From NCBI GenBank assembly GCA_031271975.1, contig JAISUR010000020.1, positions 34,009-98,008 on the forward strand: a DNA stretch of 64,000 nt, given 5' to 3'. Below are positions 38,331-48,493 of this stretch, in pieces (position 1 is the first letter of the stretch; every line of letters starts with the position of its first letter). Under the pieces are notes generated by a model that worked only from the letters and a program-made list of their open reading frames with translations, did not search any database and was not told where the DNA came from. The stretch is from Propionibacteriaceae bacterium (GTDB lineage: Bacteria; Actinomycetota; Actinomycetes; Propionibacteriales; Propionibacteriaceae). The position numbers and the translations under genes are program-made.

Positions 38331-41105
38331 TCACTGCGGCACGCGGGCGCGCGCCGCGGACGCCTCGCCGGTCCGGCCCAGGGCTTCCAGCACATCGCCC
38401 AACGACAGGGCGAGCGCGCGCACCAGGTTGGGATGGGCCCCGGCCTGCTCGGCGCGGTCGAGCGCGGTGCGCAAAATCGGCTCGGCGTCGGCCTTGCGGT
38501 CAAGCTCCGCGAGCAGTTGCCCGGCGTGCCATTCGAGTTGGGCTGCCCACGCCTGGTTACCCGCCTGGACATACCCGTCGGCGGCCGCCAAAAAGGCACC
38601 CGAGGCCTCCTCGGTCCGCTTCAGCCGGGCCAGGCACCGGGCCCGCAATTCCATCGTGTGCGGCTCGCCGCCCTCGCCCCGGAAACGCGATGCGGCAGCG
38701 TCGATGTCGGCGAAGCACGTGTCGTCGCCAAGGCCGGACTTGGCGGTGGCGCGATTCTCCAAAGCAGCCACCGCCATCTGGGATTCGGGGTCGTCACCCA
38801 CCAGCGCCAGCGCGGCCTGAGCCTGCTCAAGCGCGTCTTCCCACATGCGGAACTCCAGCAGCAAGTCGCCCGCCTTGTTGTGCATCAGCGCGGCCTGCTC
38901 GGGTGATCCCGCCTCCGCGAACAGCGCGGCAGATTGTTCCCGGCAGCGCAGGGCGGCCGAATAAAGCTCATTGGCGTAGTGGGCATTGGCCACCCAATTC
39001 AACGTGTCCGCGCGCACGTGCGGCGGCGCGTCGTGGCTCTCCTCGTAGTCGAGCAGGTGCAGGAACTCCTCCGTAGCCTCAGCGGCGTGACCCGCATTCA
39101 GCAGCGCCCGGGCGTGCCCGAACCGCAATTGTGAGGGGTAGCCCTCCATCCGGGCGGCCTCGCGCAAGCCGTACTGGAAGCGCACGACGGCCTCCGCGGG
39201 ACGGCCCAGTTCCAGCAGGGCATAGCCGGCGATGGAAGCCGCCATGGCATGGAACTGCGGGAACAGCCGGGTGCGGGCGAACACTTCGCAGGACTGGTCG
39301 GCGAGTTCCAGCGCTTGATTCATGCGGCCAGCGTTGAAGTGGTTGCCGGCCAGGAGCCGCAACACGTCGGCCCGCCAAGTGTCGGAGATTTCGAACTCCA
39401 GCAGTTGGGTCAGGGCGTGAGCAACTTCCTCGGGCGCGCTACCGGATTCGGTGCCGAGCAGCCACAGAATCTGGGCCTTGGTGAGATCCCGCGCCTCGGC
39501 CACAGCCTCATGCAGCAGCGCGCGGGCTTGCTCCTGGTCGGGCTCCGCCTCGCGCAGCATCGCCTGAGCGATGTACAGCTTCGCCATGGCCCGGACCTGG
39601 CCGTCCGAGGTCGTGTCCAGTTCGGCACGCAGGGCGGCGGCGCCTTCCGCGGTGCGATCCCGCCAAAGCAACAACCCATGACGCGCCGTGAAATCCGCCA
39701 AGGCCTCCCGGCCCGCCTCGCGCAGGTAGGTGATCCGTCGCGCCAGCCAGGCCTGGGCCGCTTCTTCGTCGGGCAACACCCAGTTGATCTTGAGCCCGCA
39801 GGCTTCCGCCCGTTCGTCGGCGTCGCCCAGGGACAACGCCTTCTCGACCATGGCCTCCGCGTCTTCGCTCTGGCCGGCGGTGATCAGGTCGCGCGCGCGG
39901 TTGAGCAACTCGCGAACCGTTTCCGGCTCCGGCGTGGGCGGTGGCGCGTCGAGGAAAGCGTTGGTGTGCACGGGCACGTCGTAACGCTCGTTCAGCAGTT
40001 CCTTGCGCTGCGCGACGCAACTCGAGACGTAGTCGTTGCCGTTGCGTTCGTCGAATGCCCGCGCGCGTTGTTCCGCCGCCGCCCAGACCACCGGCAGCAG
40101 GTCCGCCGCCCGCCAAGGGCCGTCGTGCTCGCCGAAGAATTGTGTGAACTCCGCCTTATCCGCGCCTCGCACCAATTCGCCGCCATGCCCGTCGGCGACC
40201 ACGGCTTCCAGCACCACGGCCGCGTCGGTGAGCAAGCTGCGCTGGCCCTCCACGTCCAGCGGGTCGTAGCCGAGCCACCCCAAGTGCCGCTCCAGCAAGG
40301 CCAAACCGCGGGCGGCGTTGCCGGTGACCGCGCAAAAAGCCAGATTGCAGGCCAAGGTGCCGGCCCGCGCCGGATTGGACCGGATGTCGCGGTAGCTGCG
40401 CGTGTGATCAGCCTTGGCCTCGCCGAGCCGCCCCGCGCGCAGTTTGGCGAGCAGCGTCTCAGCGAGCATTCCCGACGGCTGGTTGGCGCACCAGTAGCGC
40501 CCCTGCATGGTCTCGTCGAGCAGGGCCAGCGCCCGCGGCTCGTCGCCCAAGGCCAGGAACATGAAGATGAACAGCGCCTTCGTGCAAGCCTCGCAGTCGC
40601 TGTACTGATCCCGCTCGGTGGCCAAGACTTGCTCGTACAGCTCCTGTGCCAGGTCCCAGTCGCCGAGATTCCCGGCCACGCGGTAGCGGGCGGCCAAGAC
40701 ACCGCCCATGCCCGCCCCCGCGCGCTGATAGCGGGCCTCCATGTCGTCGAGCATGGTGGTGATCTGCTGGCGGCTGAACACCGGGGAAGAAGCCAGCGTG
40801 TTGGGCATCCACTTGTAATACCACAGCAACGAGTGGTGCTCGACTTTGATAGGAAAGCGCTCCGGGTCCGAGTCGTGTTTGGACAGACACCAGGAGAACG
40901 AACTGAGCGACAGCTCGCTCTCGCCGCCCATTTCCGCCTCATTGGTCAAGAACATGCGGGCGCGGTATTCGAGCCGCTCATCCTCCAACTCCTGTGCGAT
41001 CTCGACCGCGCGCCGGGCCTTGGCGATGGCCGCTGGGCCGTCCGGCATGCGGCGGGCCGCTTCGATCAACTCCTCGATCTCGCGCCGGGAGTCCTGCTTC
41101 GACAT
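38331..41105 (-). CDS. Large TPR protein B, paired with an HSP90-family gene
   Basis: A 924-residue paralogue of TPR protein A. Shared landmarks are SFSWCLSKHDSDPERFP, YSDCEACTKA, FCAVTGNAARGLALLERH, LVRGADKAEF, GNDYVSSCVAQRKELLNERYDVPVHTNAFLDAPP and many C-terminal TPR units. The CxxC and the NDYVSS/NAFLDAPP blocks are more conserved between the two copies than the surrounding repeats, so they probably mark a functional site. ATG 41105 follows the HSP90 stop by three bases, so the two are translationally close. No signal peptide or membrane segment is seen. Confidence 0.85.
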   Translation of the reverse strand: MSKQDSRREIEELIEAARRMPDGPAAIAKARRAVEIAQELEDERLEYRARMFLTNEAEMGGESELSLSSFSWCLSKHDSDPERFPIKVEHHSLLWYYKWMPNTLASSPVFSRQQITTMLDDMEARYQRAGAGMGGVLAARYRVAGNLGDWDLAQELYEQVLATERDQYSDCEACTKALFIFMFLALGDEPRALALLDETMQGRYWCANQPSGMLAETLLAKLRAGRLGEAKADHTRSYRDIRSNPARAGTLACNLAFCAVTGNAARGLALLERHLGWLGYDPLDVEGQRSLLTDAAVVLEAVVADGHGGELVRGADKAEFTQFFGEHDGPWRAADLLPVVWAAAEQRARAFDERNGNDYVSSCVAQRKELLNERYDVPVHTNAFLDAPPPTPEPETVRELLNRARDLITAGQSEDAEAMVEKALSLGDADERAEACGLKINWVLPDEEAAQAWLARRITYLREAGREALADFTARHGLLLWRDRTAEGAAALRAELDTTSDGQVRAMAKLYIAQAMLREAEPDQEQARALLHEAVAEARDLTKAQILWLLGTESGSAPEEVAHALTQLLEFEISDTWRADVLRLLAGNHFNAGRMNQALELADQSCEVFARTRLFPQFHAMAASIAGYALLELGRPAEAVVRFQYGLREAARMEGYPSQLRFGHARALLNAGHAAEATEEFLHLLDYEESHDAPPHVRADTLNWVANAHYANELYSAALRCREQSAALFAEAGSPEQAALMHNKAGDLLLEFRMWEDALEQAQAALALVGDDPESQMAVAALENRATAKSGLGDDTCFADIDAAASRFRGEGGEPHTMELRARCLARLKRTEEASGAFLAAADGYVQAGNQAWAAQLEWHAGQLLAELDRKADAEPILRTALDRAEQAGAHPNLVRALALSLGDVLEALGRTGEASAARARVPQ

Positions 41106-41108
41106 CAC

Positions 41109-42959
41109 TCACTCCGTTTCCGGGGAACCGTCCAGTATTCCACCCAGCCCAAGGTCTTGATCCACGCCCACCCGCAAGGCGATCAGGTCAGCCAGGGCAG
41201 CGTGCAGCAGCTTGCGGTCCGCCCGTGTCAGCGGGCGATGCCCGGCCAACTGCGACTGGGCGTAAAGCAACTGGACACAGCGGTCGAAGACGGCGTCGTC
41301 TTGCAGTCGGGCCAGCGAACGCACCAGCTGGTTGCCCCAGTTCAGGCACATCCGGGAGCGATAGTCTCCCGCCGCCCGGCCGCGCGCCGTGCTCATCACC
41401 TCGTCGACCTGGCCCAGCACCCGGTCCCAAAGCGGGCTGGCAACTCCACGGGCGCGGCCGCGGTCGATGCGCCGGAACACCTCGGGGTCGGCGACGAAGA
41501 GGGCTGGAGTCTCCGGCTGTCCCATGATCCGGACCACCACCTGGCAGTCGCGGCCCTCCAAGGCGGCCGTGCCGCGCTCCTCCAGAGCGAGGGCCACGGT
41601 GCGGTCGTCAAGCGGCGGCGGGTCGAGTTGGTCAAGCTCGGAAAGCACGTCGATCCGTTCCACCTGGACGTCGAACAAGGTGGGCAGCAGGCGCACCAAG
41701 TCCGCGTCCCACAGGTAACCGCCGTTCACGATGAGCGAATCCTCGCGGGCGATGCCGACCACCTGGCTGAACTCGTCCAGCGTCTCGGCGTAGCGGATGA
41801 CCGGATTCTCGACCAGGCGCTCGACGCGCATCCGCCCCAACGAGGTCTCCACGGACAGTTGTTTCGTGACGAAGCCGGCCAGGTCATCGTCGTGCAGCAC
41901 GAGTTGTTTCAGAGCACTCTCGTGGACGGCGAGGAATTGGCCCATGCGGTGCGGGTCGCGCATGCTCAGGTCGATCAGCCAGCGCCGGATCGCGTTTCCG
42001 AGTTCTTCGCGGGCATGCTCCAGGCGGAAGTCTTCCACCAGCGCCTCACGCGAGGCTGTCGGCGTGAGCGAATCCGAGTCAATGACGGCGCGCACGAAGA
42101 ACGCCCAATCCGGCAGCACGCCGTCCAGCCGTTCCGAGAGCAGCATCCGGCCCAGATACACACGGGTCGCCTGGTGGGCGTTCGGCGCGGGCGCATACGG
42201 AAGCACGAAGGCCTTGCCGCGGATGCCGACGCCGGGCACGGAAATGTCGATCACGTCGAGGGGTTCGCCGCCGATCAACTCACGGCCGAAACTGAACAGC
42301 TCGCCGGGATTGGCGCCGATCTCACGCAGGAACACCGGGTCGCGGTTGAGCCGCAGCGTCTCCCCGGGGGTGTCCACGCAGACCGGCACGGGAAGATATT
42401 CGCCGAACTCGCCCGCCAGTTTGATCGCGGAGGCTTGGCTCAGCAACTCGCCAGTGTCGAAACGCGGCGTCAGGTACACGCTGGTGCCCACCGGCAGCGA
42501 CTCGTCGATTTCCCGCACCGAAAACGTCCCGTCGGCACTGCCCACCCACTCGACAGGTTTGCCGCCGCTGGCGGACTGCGAGCGGATGCGTATGGTGTCG
42601 GCCACCATGAAACAGCTCAGCAACCCGATTCCGAACTGCCCGAGATAGTCGGAGCGCGGCATGTCGAAGATGTCCCGTTTGGAGGTGCGCCCGACAGTGG
42701 CCAGGAGTTCCACCACCTCAACAGCGGTGAGGCCGATGCCGTCGTCAGTCAGGATGAACTCGTCGCGAGCACCGCCGCGCGGGTAGACGCGGATGCCCCA
42801 ATTTGGCGAGTCCACCCCGAGCTCACGGCGGGCCGTGATGGCGTCCACGCCGTTCTGCAGGAGTTCGCGTAGATACACGCGCGGGCTGGAATAGATGTGG
42901 CGGCTGAGCAGGTCTACCACACCGCGCAGATCGACTTGGAAAGGACGGCTTCCGGGCAC
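41109..42959 (-). CDS. HSP90-family ATPase (divergent HtpG-like)
   Basis: A 616-residue protein with an intact GHKL nucleotide pocket: YLRELLQNGVDAI (Glu32, Asn36), TDDGIGLTAVEV (canonical DNGIG becomes DDGIG), GQFGIGLLSCFMVAD and GTSVYLTPR. The middle domain keeps PTASREALVEDF, the SRE segment of HtpG. The C-terminal 200 residues do not look like the HtpG dimerisation domain and are rich in Arg/Asp. This is the actinobacterial HSP90-family group that stands beside TPR proteins. GTG 42959 is 18 bases from folD, and the stop is next to TPR protein B. Clients and function are unknown. Confidence 0.88.
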   Translation of the reverse strand: MPGSRPFQVDLRGVVDLLSRHIYSSPRVYLRELLQNGVDAITARRELGVDSPNWGIRVYPRGGARDEFILTDDGIGLTAVEVVELLATVGRTSKRDIFDMPRSDYLGQFGIGLLSCFMVADTIRIRSQSASGGKPVEWVGSADGTFSVREIDESLPVGTSVYLTPRFDTGELLSQASAIKLAGEFGEYLPVPVCVDTPGETLRLNRDPVFLREIGANPGELFSFGRELIGGEPLDVIDISVPGVGIRGKAFVLPYAPAPNAHQATRVYLGRMLLSERLDGVLPDWAFFVRAVIDSDSLTPTASREALVEDFRLEHAREELGNAIRRWLIDLSMRDPHRMGQFLAVHESALKQLVLHDDDLAGFVTKQLSVETSLGRMRVERLVENPVIRYAETLDEFSQVVGIAREDSLIVNGGYLWDADLVRLLPTLFDVQVERIDVLSELDQLDPPPLDDRTVALALEERGTAALEGRDCQVVVRIMGQPETPALFVADPEVFRRIDRGRARGVASPLWDRVLGQVDEVMSTARGRAAGDYRSRMCLNWGNQLVRSLARLQDDAVFDRCVQLLYAQSQLAGHRPLTRADRKLLHAALADLIALRVGVDQDLGLGGILDGSPETE

Positions 42960-42977
42960 AAACGAAGCCTACCTGAG

Positions 42978-43832
42978 TCAGGAAACCTCAAAGCTGGCTG
43001 CGGCGTCCACGACGTTTTGCAGCAGCATCGCCCGCGTCATCGGCCCGACACCGCCCGGGTTGGGTGTGACGAAGCCGGCCACTTCCCAAACTCCGGCATC
43101 CAGGTCGCCCTTGGGTTTACCGTCCACCCGGGTGACGCCGACGTCGATCAACGTCGCGCCGGGCTTGACCATGTCCGCGGTCACCATGCCGGCTTTGCCC
43201 GCCGCGGCCACCACGATGTCGGCCGCGCGGGTGTGAGCCGCCAAGTCGCGGGTGCCGGTGTGGCACTGCGTCACGGTGGCGTTCTCACTGCGGCGGCTCA
43301 GCAACGCGGCGAGTGGGCGGCCCACCGTGACGCCGCGGCCGATCACGCAGACTTCCGCGCCGTCCAGTTCGATGTCATAGCGGCGCAGCAACTCGACGAT
43401 GCCACGCGGCGTGCAGGGCAGCGGGGCGGGCACCCCCAGCAGCAGGTTGCCAAGGTTCACGGGCGTCAGCCCATCGGCGTCTTTCGCGGGGTCGATCAGC
43501 CCCAGCACGCGATTCTCGTCCAAGCCGCGCGGCAGCGGCAACTGAACGATGAAGCCGGTGCATGCCGGATCGGTGTTGAGCGCCAACACGGCCTCTTCCA
43601 CTTGGGCCTGTGAAGCTGTCGCGGGCAGATCGACGCGGATGGACTCGATGCCCACCTCGGCGCAATCGCGGTGCTTTCCGGCGACGTAGAGCTGGGACCC
43701 GGGATCCTCCCCGACCAGGACAGTGCCCAGGCCGGGCGTGACCCCGCCGGAACGCAACTCGGCTACTTTCGCGGCCAGTTCGGCCTTGATCTGGGCGGCT
43801 ACGGCTTTGCCGTCTATTCGTGTGGCAGTCAT
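42978..43832 (-). CDS. folD: Methylenetetrahydrofolate dehydrogenase/cyclohydrolase
   Basis: A 284-residue bifunctional one-carbon enzyme. Seen are [18 protein letters not shown] (catalytic Lys region), [42 protein letters not shown] (NADP site) and [20 protein letters not shown] 43832 fits the family N-terminus ([18 protein letters not shown]); the open frame upstream is a shadow of the neighbour. It supplies 10-formyl-THF for PurN and PurH, encoded just upstream in the same run. Confidence 0.95.
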   Translation of the reverse strand: MTATRIDGKAVAAQIKAELAAKVAELRSGGVTPGLGTVLVGEDPGSQLYVAGKHRDCAEVGIESIRVDLPATASQAQVEEAVLALNTDPACTGFIVQLPLPRGLDENRVLGLIDPAKDADGLTPVNLGNLLLGVPAPLPCTPRGIVELLRRYDIELDGAEVCVIGRGVTVGRPLAALLSRRSENATVTQCHTGTRDLAAHTRAADIVVAAAGKAGMVTADMVKPGATLIDVGVTRVDGKPKGDLDAGVWEVAGFVTPNPGGVGPMTRAMLLQNVVDAAASFEVS

Positions 43833-43845
43833 ATCAGGGAGCACT

Positions 43846-44841
43846 CTACTGAAGAATCTCGGCGGCCAACGCGTTCCAGTGGTGGCGCCAGCCGTAGTAA
43901 TCGCAGTGGCGGGAAGGAAAAGCGACGTCGATGGACTCGATTTGCGCGCCGGCCCGGGCCGCGGCCGCAACCCATTCATCGCGGCCGAGCGGTTGCCGCA
44001 CCGGGATGTCCAGTTCGGGCCAGTTCATCAGATACACCACGCGGACTCCCACCAGGGCGTCCAGCGGCGGAAGCCCACCGCGGATGAAGCGGGTTTGGTC
44101 GGCGAACAGAGCGAGTTTGAAGCCAGCGCAAGCTTCCTGCTGCGCCACTTGGACTTCGCGCGCGTCCAACACCGGATCGATGTACTTGGTCGGAGTGTGC
44201 ACGGCGGACCATGACCAGTGCACCGGGCCGGGATAGTAGCCGAACGCCTTGCCTGCCAAGTGCACCAGGCCGAAAAGCCCGTTGCCAAACCCCTGCAGCA
44301 GCGGGCCGGGATAGAACCAATCGGTTATGCGCGAGATGGGCAGCACGATGTTGGATTCCCCCGCGGGCGAATCGGAGAGCACAACAGTCAGCCGGGCGCG
44401 CTGCTCCATCGGCAGCCGCAGCACGTCCAGGGCGTGGGCCGCCAGCATGCCACCCATCGACTCGCCCCAGATGACGACGCGCTCATAACGCCGCAGGTCC
44501 TGGGCGATCAGGCCCGCCAAGGCCTGGACTGCTTCCCCAGCATCGAAGCGCTCACCTTCGTAGTCAACCAGTTGCACGTCGCCCAACGGCGTCAACGTCT
44601 GCAACAGCGGCGTCACGTTGGGCAGGGCGCGGGCGACCACCCCGGGCACGAAAACCGCGACTCGAGCCGCGCGAGGCTCGGCATCCGCCACCGGAACGGC
44701 CACGCCGTCCGCGATCAACTGGCGGCAAACCGTCCGCGCCGACCGGCCACGCAGCAGCGCGGCGTCGACGGCCAGCACGGCGGTGAGCCCGCCGACGGCC
44801 GCGAGCACCCCTTCGGCGACCGCTTTCACCACTGACTTCAC
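43846..44841 (-). CDS. Alpha/beta hydrolase, probably membrane-anchored
   Basis: A 331-residue protein. Residues 1-28 are a hydrophobic N-terminal segment ([20 protein letters not shown]) that could anchor it. [13 protein letters not shown] resembles the first strand of the fold and [14 protein letters not shown] holds the nucleophile elbow GESMG. A late His ([11 protein letters not shown]) is a candidate catalytic base. I do not recognise a substrate class. It lies between purH (37 bases) and folD (13 bases) in the same direction. Confidence 0.72.
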   Translation of the reverse strand: MKSVVKAVAEGVLAAVGGLTAVLAVDAALLRGRSARTVCRQLIADGVAVPVADAEPRAARVAVFVPGVVARALPNVTPLLQTLTPLGDVQLVDYEGERFDAGEAVQALAGLIAQDLRRYERVVIWGESMGGMLAAHALDVLRLPMEQRARLTVVLSDSPAGESNIVLPISRITDWFYPGPLLQGFGNGLFGLVHLAGKAFGYYPGPVHWSWSAVHTPTKYIDPVLDAREVQVAQQEACAGFKLALFADQTRFIRGGLPPLDALVGVRVVYLMNWPELDIPVRQPLGRDEWVAAAARAGAQIESIDVAFPSRHCDYYGWRHHWNALAAEILQ

Positions 44842-44878
44842 AAAACCACTGTATTGCGGCTGGGCAACCGGCAGGGCG

Positions 44879-46431
<1,553 letters not shown>

Positions 46432-46435
<4 letters not shown>

Positions 46436-47010
46436 TTCTGCATACCTTTCGTCCATTCATTCACCACGCGCACCAGCAGCGCCCGCTCGGTGACTTTGAT
46501 GCGTTCGTGCAGCGATTCCTCGCTGTCGCCCGGCAACACCCGAACCTGCTCTTGGGCGATGATCTTGCCGGAATCCACTCCGGCGTCTATTTCAAACACC
46601 GTGGCCCCGGTGACGTCCACCCCGGCCGCCAGCGCGTCGCGCACGGCGTGCATGCCCGGGAACGCGGGCAACAACGCCGGGTGGCAGTTGATCGCCCGCC
46701 CGCCGAACGCCGCCAGAAACGCTGGCCCGAGCAGCCGCATGAACCCAGCACTGACCACCAGATCGGGAGCGAAATCGGCCACCGCCGCGGTCAGTTGCGC
46801 ATCCCAAGCGGCCCTGTCGCAGCCCTGCTGGAACAGCACCACCACAGACTCGATTCCCGCGTCGTCGGCTCGGGCCAATCCGGCCGCGTCCATCCGGTCG
46901 GAGACCACGCCCACAATTTCGGCGTCCAATTCTCCCGCATCTTGCGCGTCGATCAGCGCCTGCAGCAACGTGCCCACACCCGATATCAGGACCACGACCC
47001 GTTTCGCCAC
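46432..47010 (-). CDS. purN: Phosphoribosylglycinamide formyltransferase
   Basis: A 192-residue GAR transformylase. The active-site segment [13 protein letters not shown] holds the Asn and His, and [14 protein letters not shown] holds the catalytic Asp. Two usual positions differ: the glycine-rich loop is SGVGTLLQ where SGSGTNLQ or SGTGSNLQ is typical, and VF replaces VH before the acidic loop. GTG 47010 is the best start ([11 protein letters not shown]); in-frame starts up to 47043 are possible. It forms a pair with purH, and the perM-like gene lies upstream as in mycobacteria. Confidence 0.9.
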
Positions 47011-47089
47011 GACCAACACCCTATACCGGTCGGCGGCCCGCAAATGCCCGATGTCATCGACGCCGCAAGCGCCCGCAAACCGCAGCCGG

Positions 47090-48427
47090 CTACCCGATCG
47101 GCTGGCTTCCCGTCGCCGCGGCCGGCGCTGGATTTGGAGCCGGGATCAGGGCCCATGCCGCCCCCGGGAGTGCCGCGCTGAGGATCAGCAACGCCGGTCC
47201 AACGATCAGCAGATCGCCCATTGCCGGGCCGAGGCCGGTCATGCGCAAAGTGCCGATATCGCCCCCGGAGACCGCCGCGACGGCCAACAGCACCCCTGCC
47301 GCCACGACCCCTGAGGCGGCGCCCGTCAGGATGCGCAGCCACAGCGGGGCGCCGTGCATTCCCAGGCAGGCCACCACGGCGCCGCCAGCACCGGCGACGA
47401 CTCCCACGATGAGCACCGCCGCCAGAGCCTCGGGCGCCAACCCAGGGGCCGGTAGGGCACCGAAAATGGGGATGTCGGGCAGCATGCCCAGTTGCGTGCC
47501 GGACACCGTCACCAGCGAACCTCCGCCCACTGAGAATCCGGCGCCCAGTATCCAAGACACGGCCCAAGCCAGCAGATTGGGCAGGTAGGCCAAGACCAAC
47601 AGACCCCAAACCGCGCTCCCGTAGCCGTCCAAGGCCAGGCCGTCTTCCAACGTCTCGATGCGGCTCCAGCCGGCAATAGCCGCCACGACGACCAACACCG
47701 CGCCAGCGGCGGCAAGCCCTGCCAGAGCCACCCCGGCGCCCCGGAATGCCTGCACTACCAGGGCGGGAAGCGCGTCGTCGCCCCAAAGGCGAAACTCCCG
47801 CAGACAGGCCCACGCCACTCCCACGCCCGCAAGCAGCAGGCCGCCAACCAGCCCGCGTCCGAGGTGGGCTACCTGGCCCGAACCGAGAGCCAGCCCGGCC
47901 AGCGACAGCAGATACCCGCCGACCGTGCACACCCACACCCGCCACGCCAGTTGCAGGCGATTCAGCGCCGGACGGGCCAACCCGGCCTGGTGGGCGCCGA
48001 AACGGGCCAACCACCTGCAGCCCACCACCCCGGCGAAACTGAACCCCAGCGGCGTCAAAGATATGCGGATAGCCCCAACATCAATGGGCACACCATTTGC
48101 AAGCAGCCAGAACTCAGATGTGAATCGAAAAACTGCCGGCAATTCGATTGTCGGGGTGCTGAGCCAGGCCACCAAGCTCAGCCCAGCCATGATCAGCCAG
48201 CCCAAGAAAGCGGCAGCCACCCCGGACAGCGCGGCGGAAGCCGGCCACGGCAGCAGTGGCCGCGCGCCGTCGTCTTGGAGCGGGACGCTCGCGCGCTGCG
48301 ATCCAGGCCTTATCCGGCTGCGCAGGGATCTCCACTTCGCATCGGCCACGCCAACAATCTTCACAAGCTCTATCAACGGTTTAGGTCTTGACACGCCACG
48401 CAATGAAAAAACTCGGGACTTAGGCAT
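47090..48427 (-). CDS. DUF6350 / PerM-like multipass membrane protein
   Basis: A 445-residue protein with about ten to twelve hydrophobic segments after a basic N-terminal tail of some 60 residues. Ala/Gly/Leu-rich helices and an FWLLANG.PI stretch in the first loop are typical. It lies directly upstream of purN-purH, the position of perM (Rv0955) in mycobacteria, where the protein supports cell division. The synteny is the stronger evidence. ATG 48427 is chosen because the open frame continues upstream only through the intergenic promoter region. It is divergent from the proline-rich membrane protein gene. Confidence 0.75.
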   Translation of the reverse strand: MPKSRVFSLRGVSRPKPLIELVKIVGVADAKWRSLRSRIRPGSQRASVPLQDDGARPLLPWPASAALSGVAAAFLGWLIMAGLSLVAWLSTPTIELPAVFRFTSEFWLLANGVPIDVGAIRISLTPLGFSFAGVVGCRWLARFGAHQAGLARPALNRLQLAWRVWVCTVGGYLLSLAGLALGSGQVAHLGRGLVGGLLLAGVGVAWACLREFRLWGDDALPALVVQAFRGAGVALAGLAAAGAVLVVVAAIAGWSRIETLEDGLALDGYGSAVWGLLVLAYLPNLLAWAVSWILGAGFSVGGGSLVTVSGTQLGMLPDIPIFGALPAPGLAPEALAAVLIVGVVAGAGGAVVACLGMHGAPLWLRILTGAASGVVAAGVLLAVAAVSGGDIGTLRMTGLGPAMGDLLIVGPALLILSAALPGAAWALIPAPNPAPAAATGSQPIG

Positions 48428-48493
48428 ACTGGCTAGACTTGCATTGGACGTAAACGTCTTTTGTTTGCCGTGTGGAGTAGGAATGGGGGCGCA

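Noticed and set aside
39249..42872. A 1207-codon open frame on the plus strand opposite the HSP90 and TPR genes
   Set aside because: It is antisense to well-recognised domains, has no family motifs and reflects high-GC codon bias.
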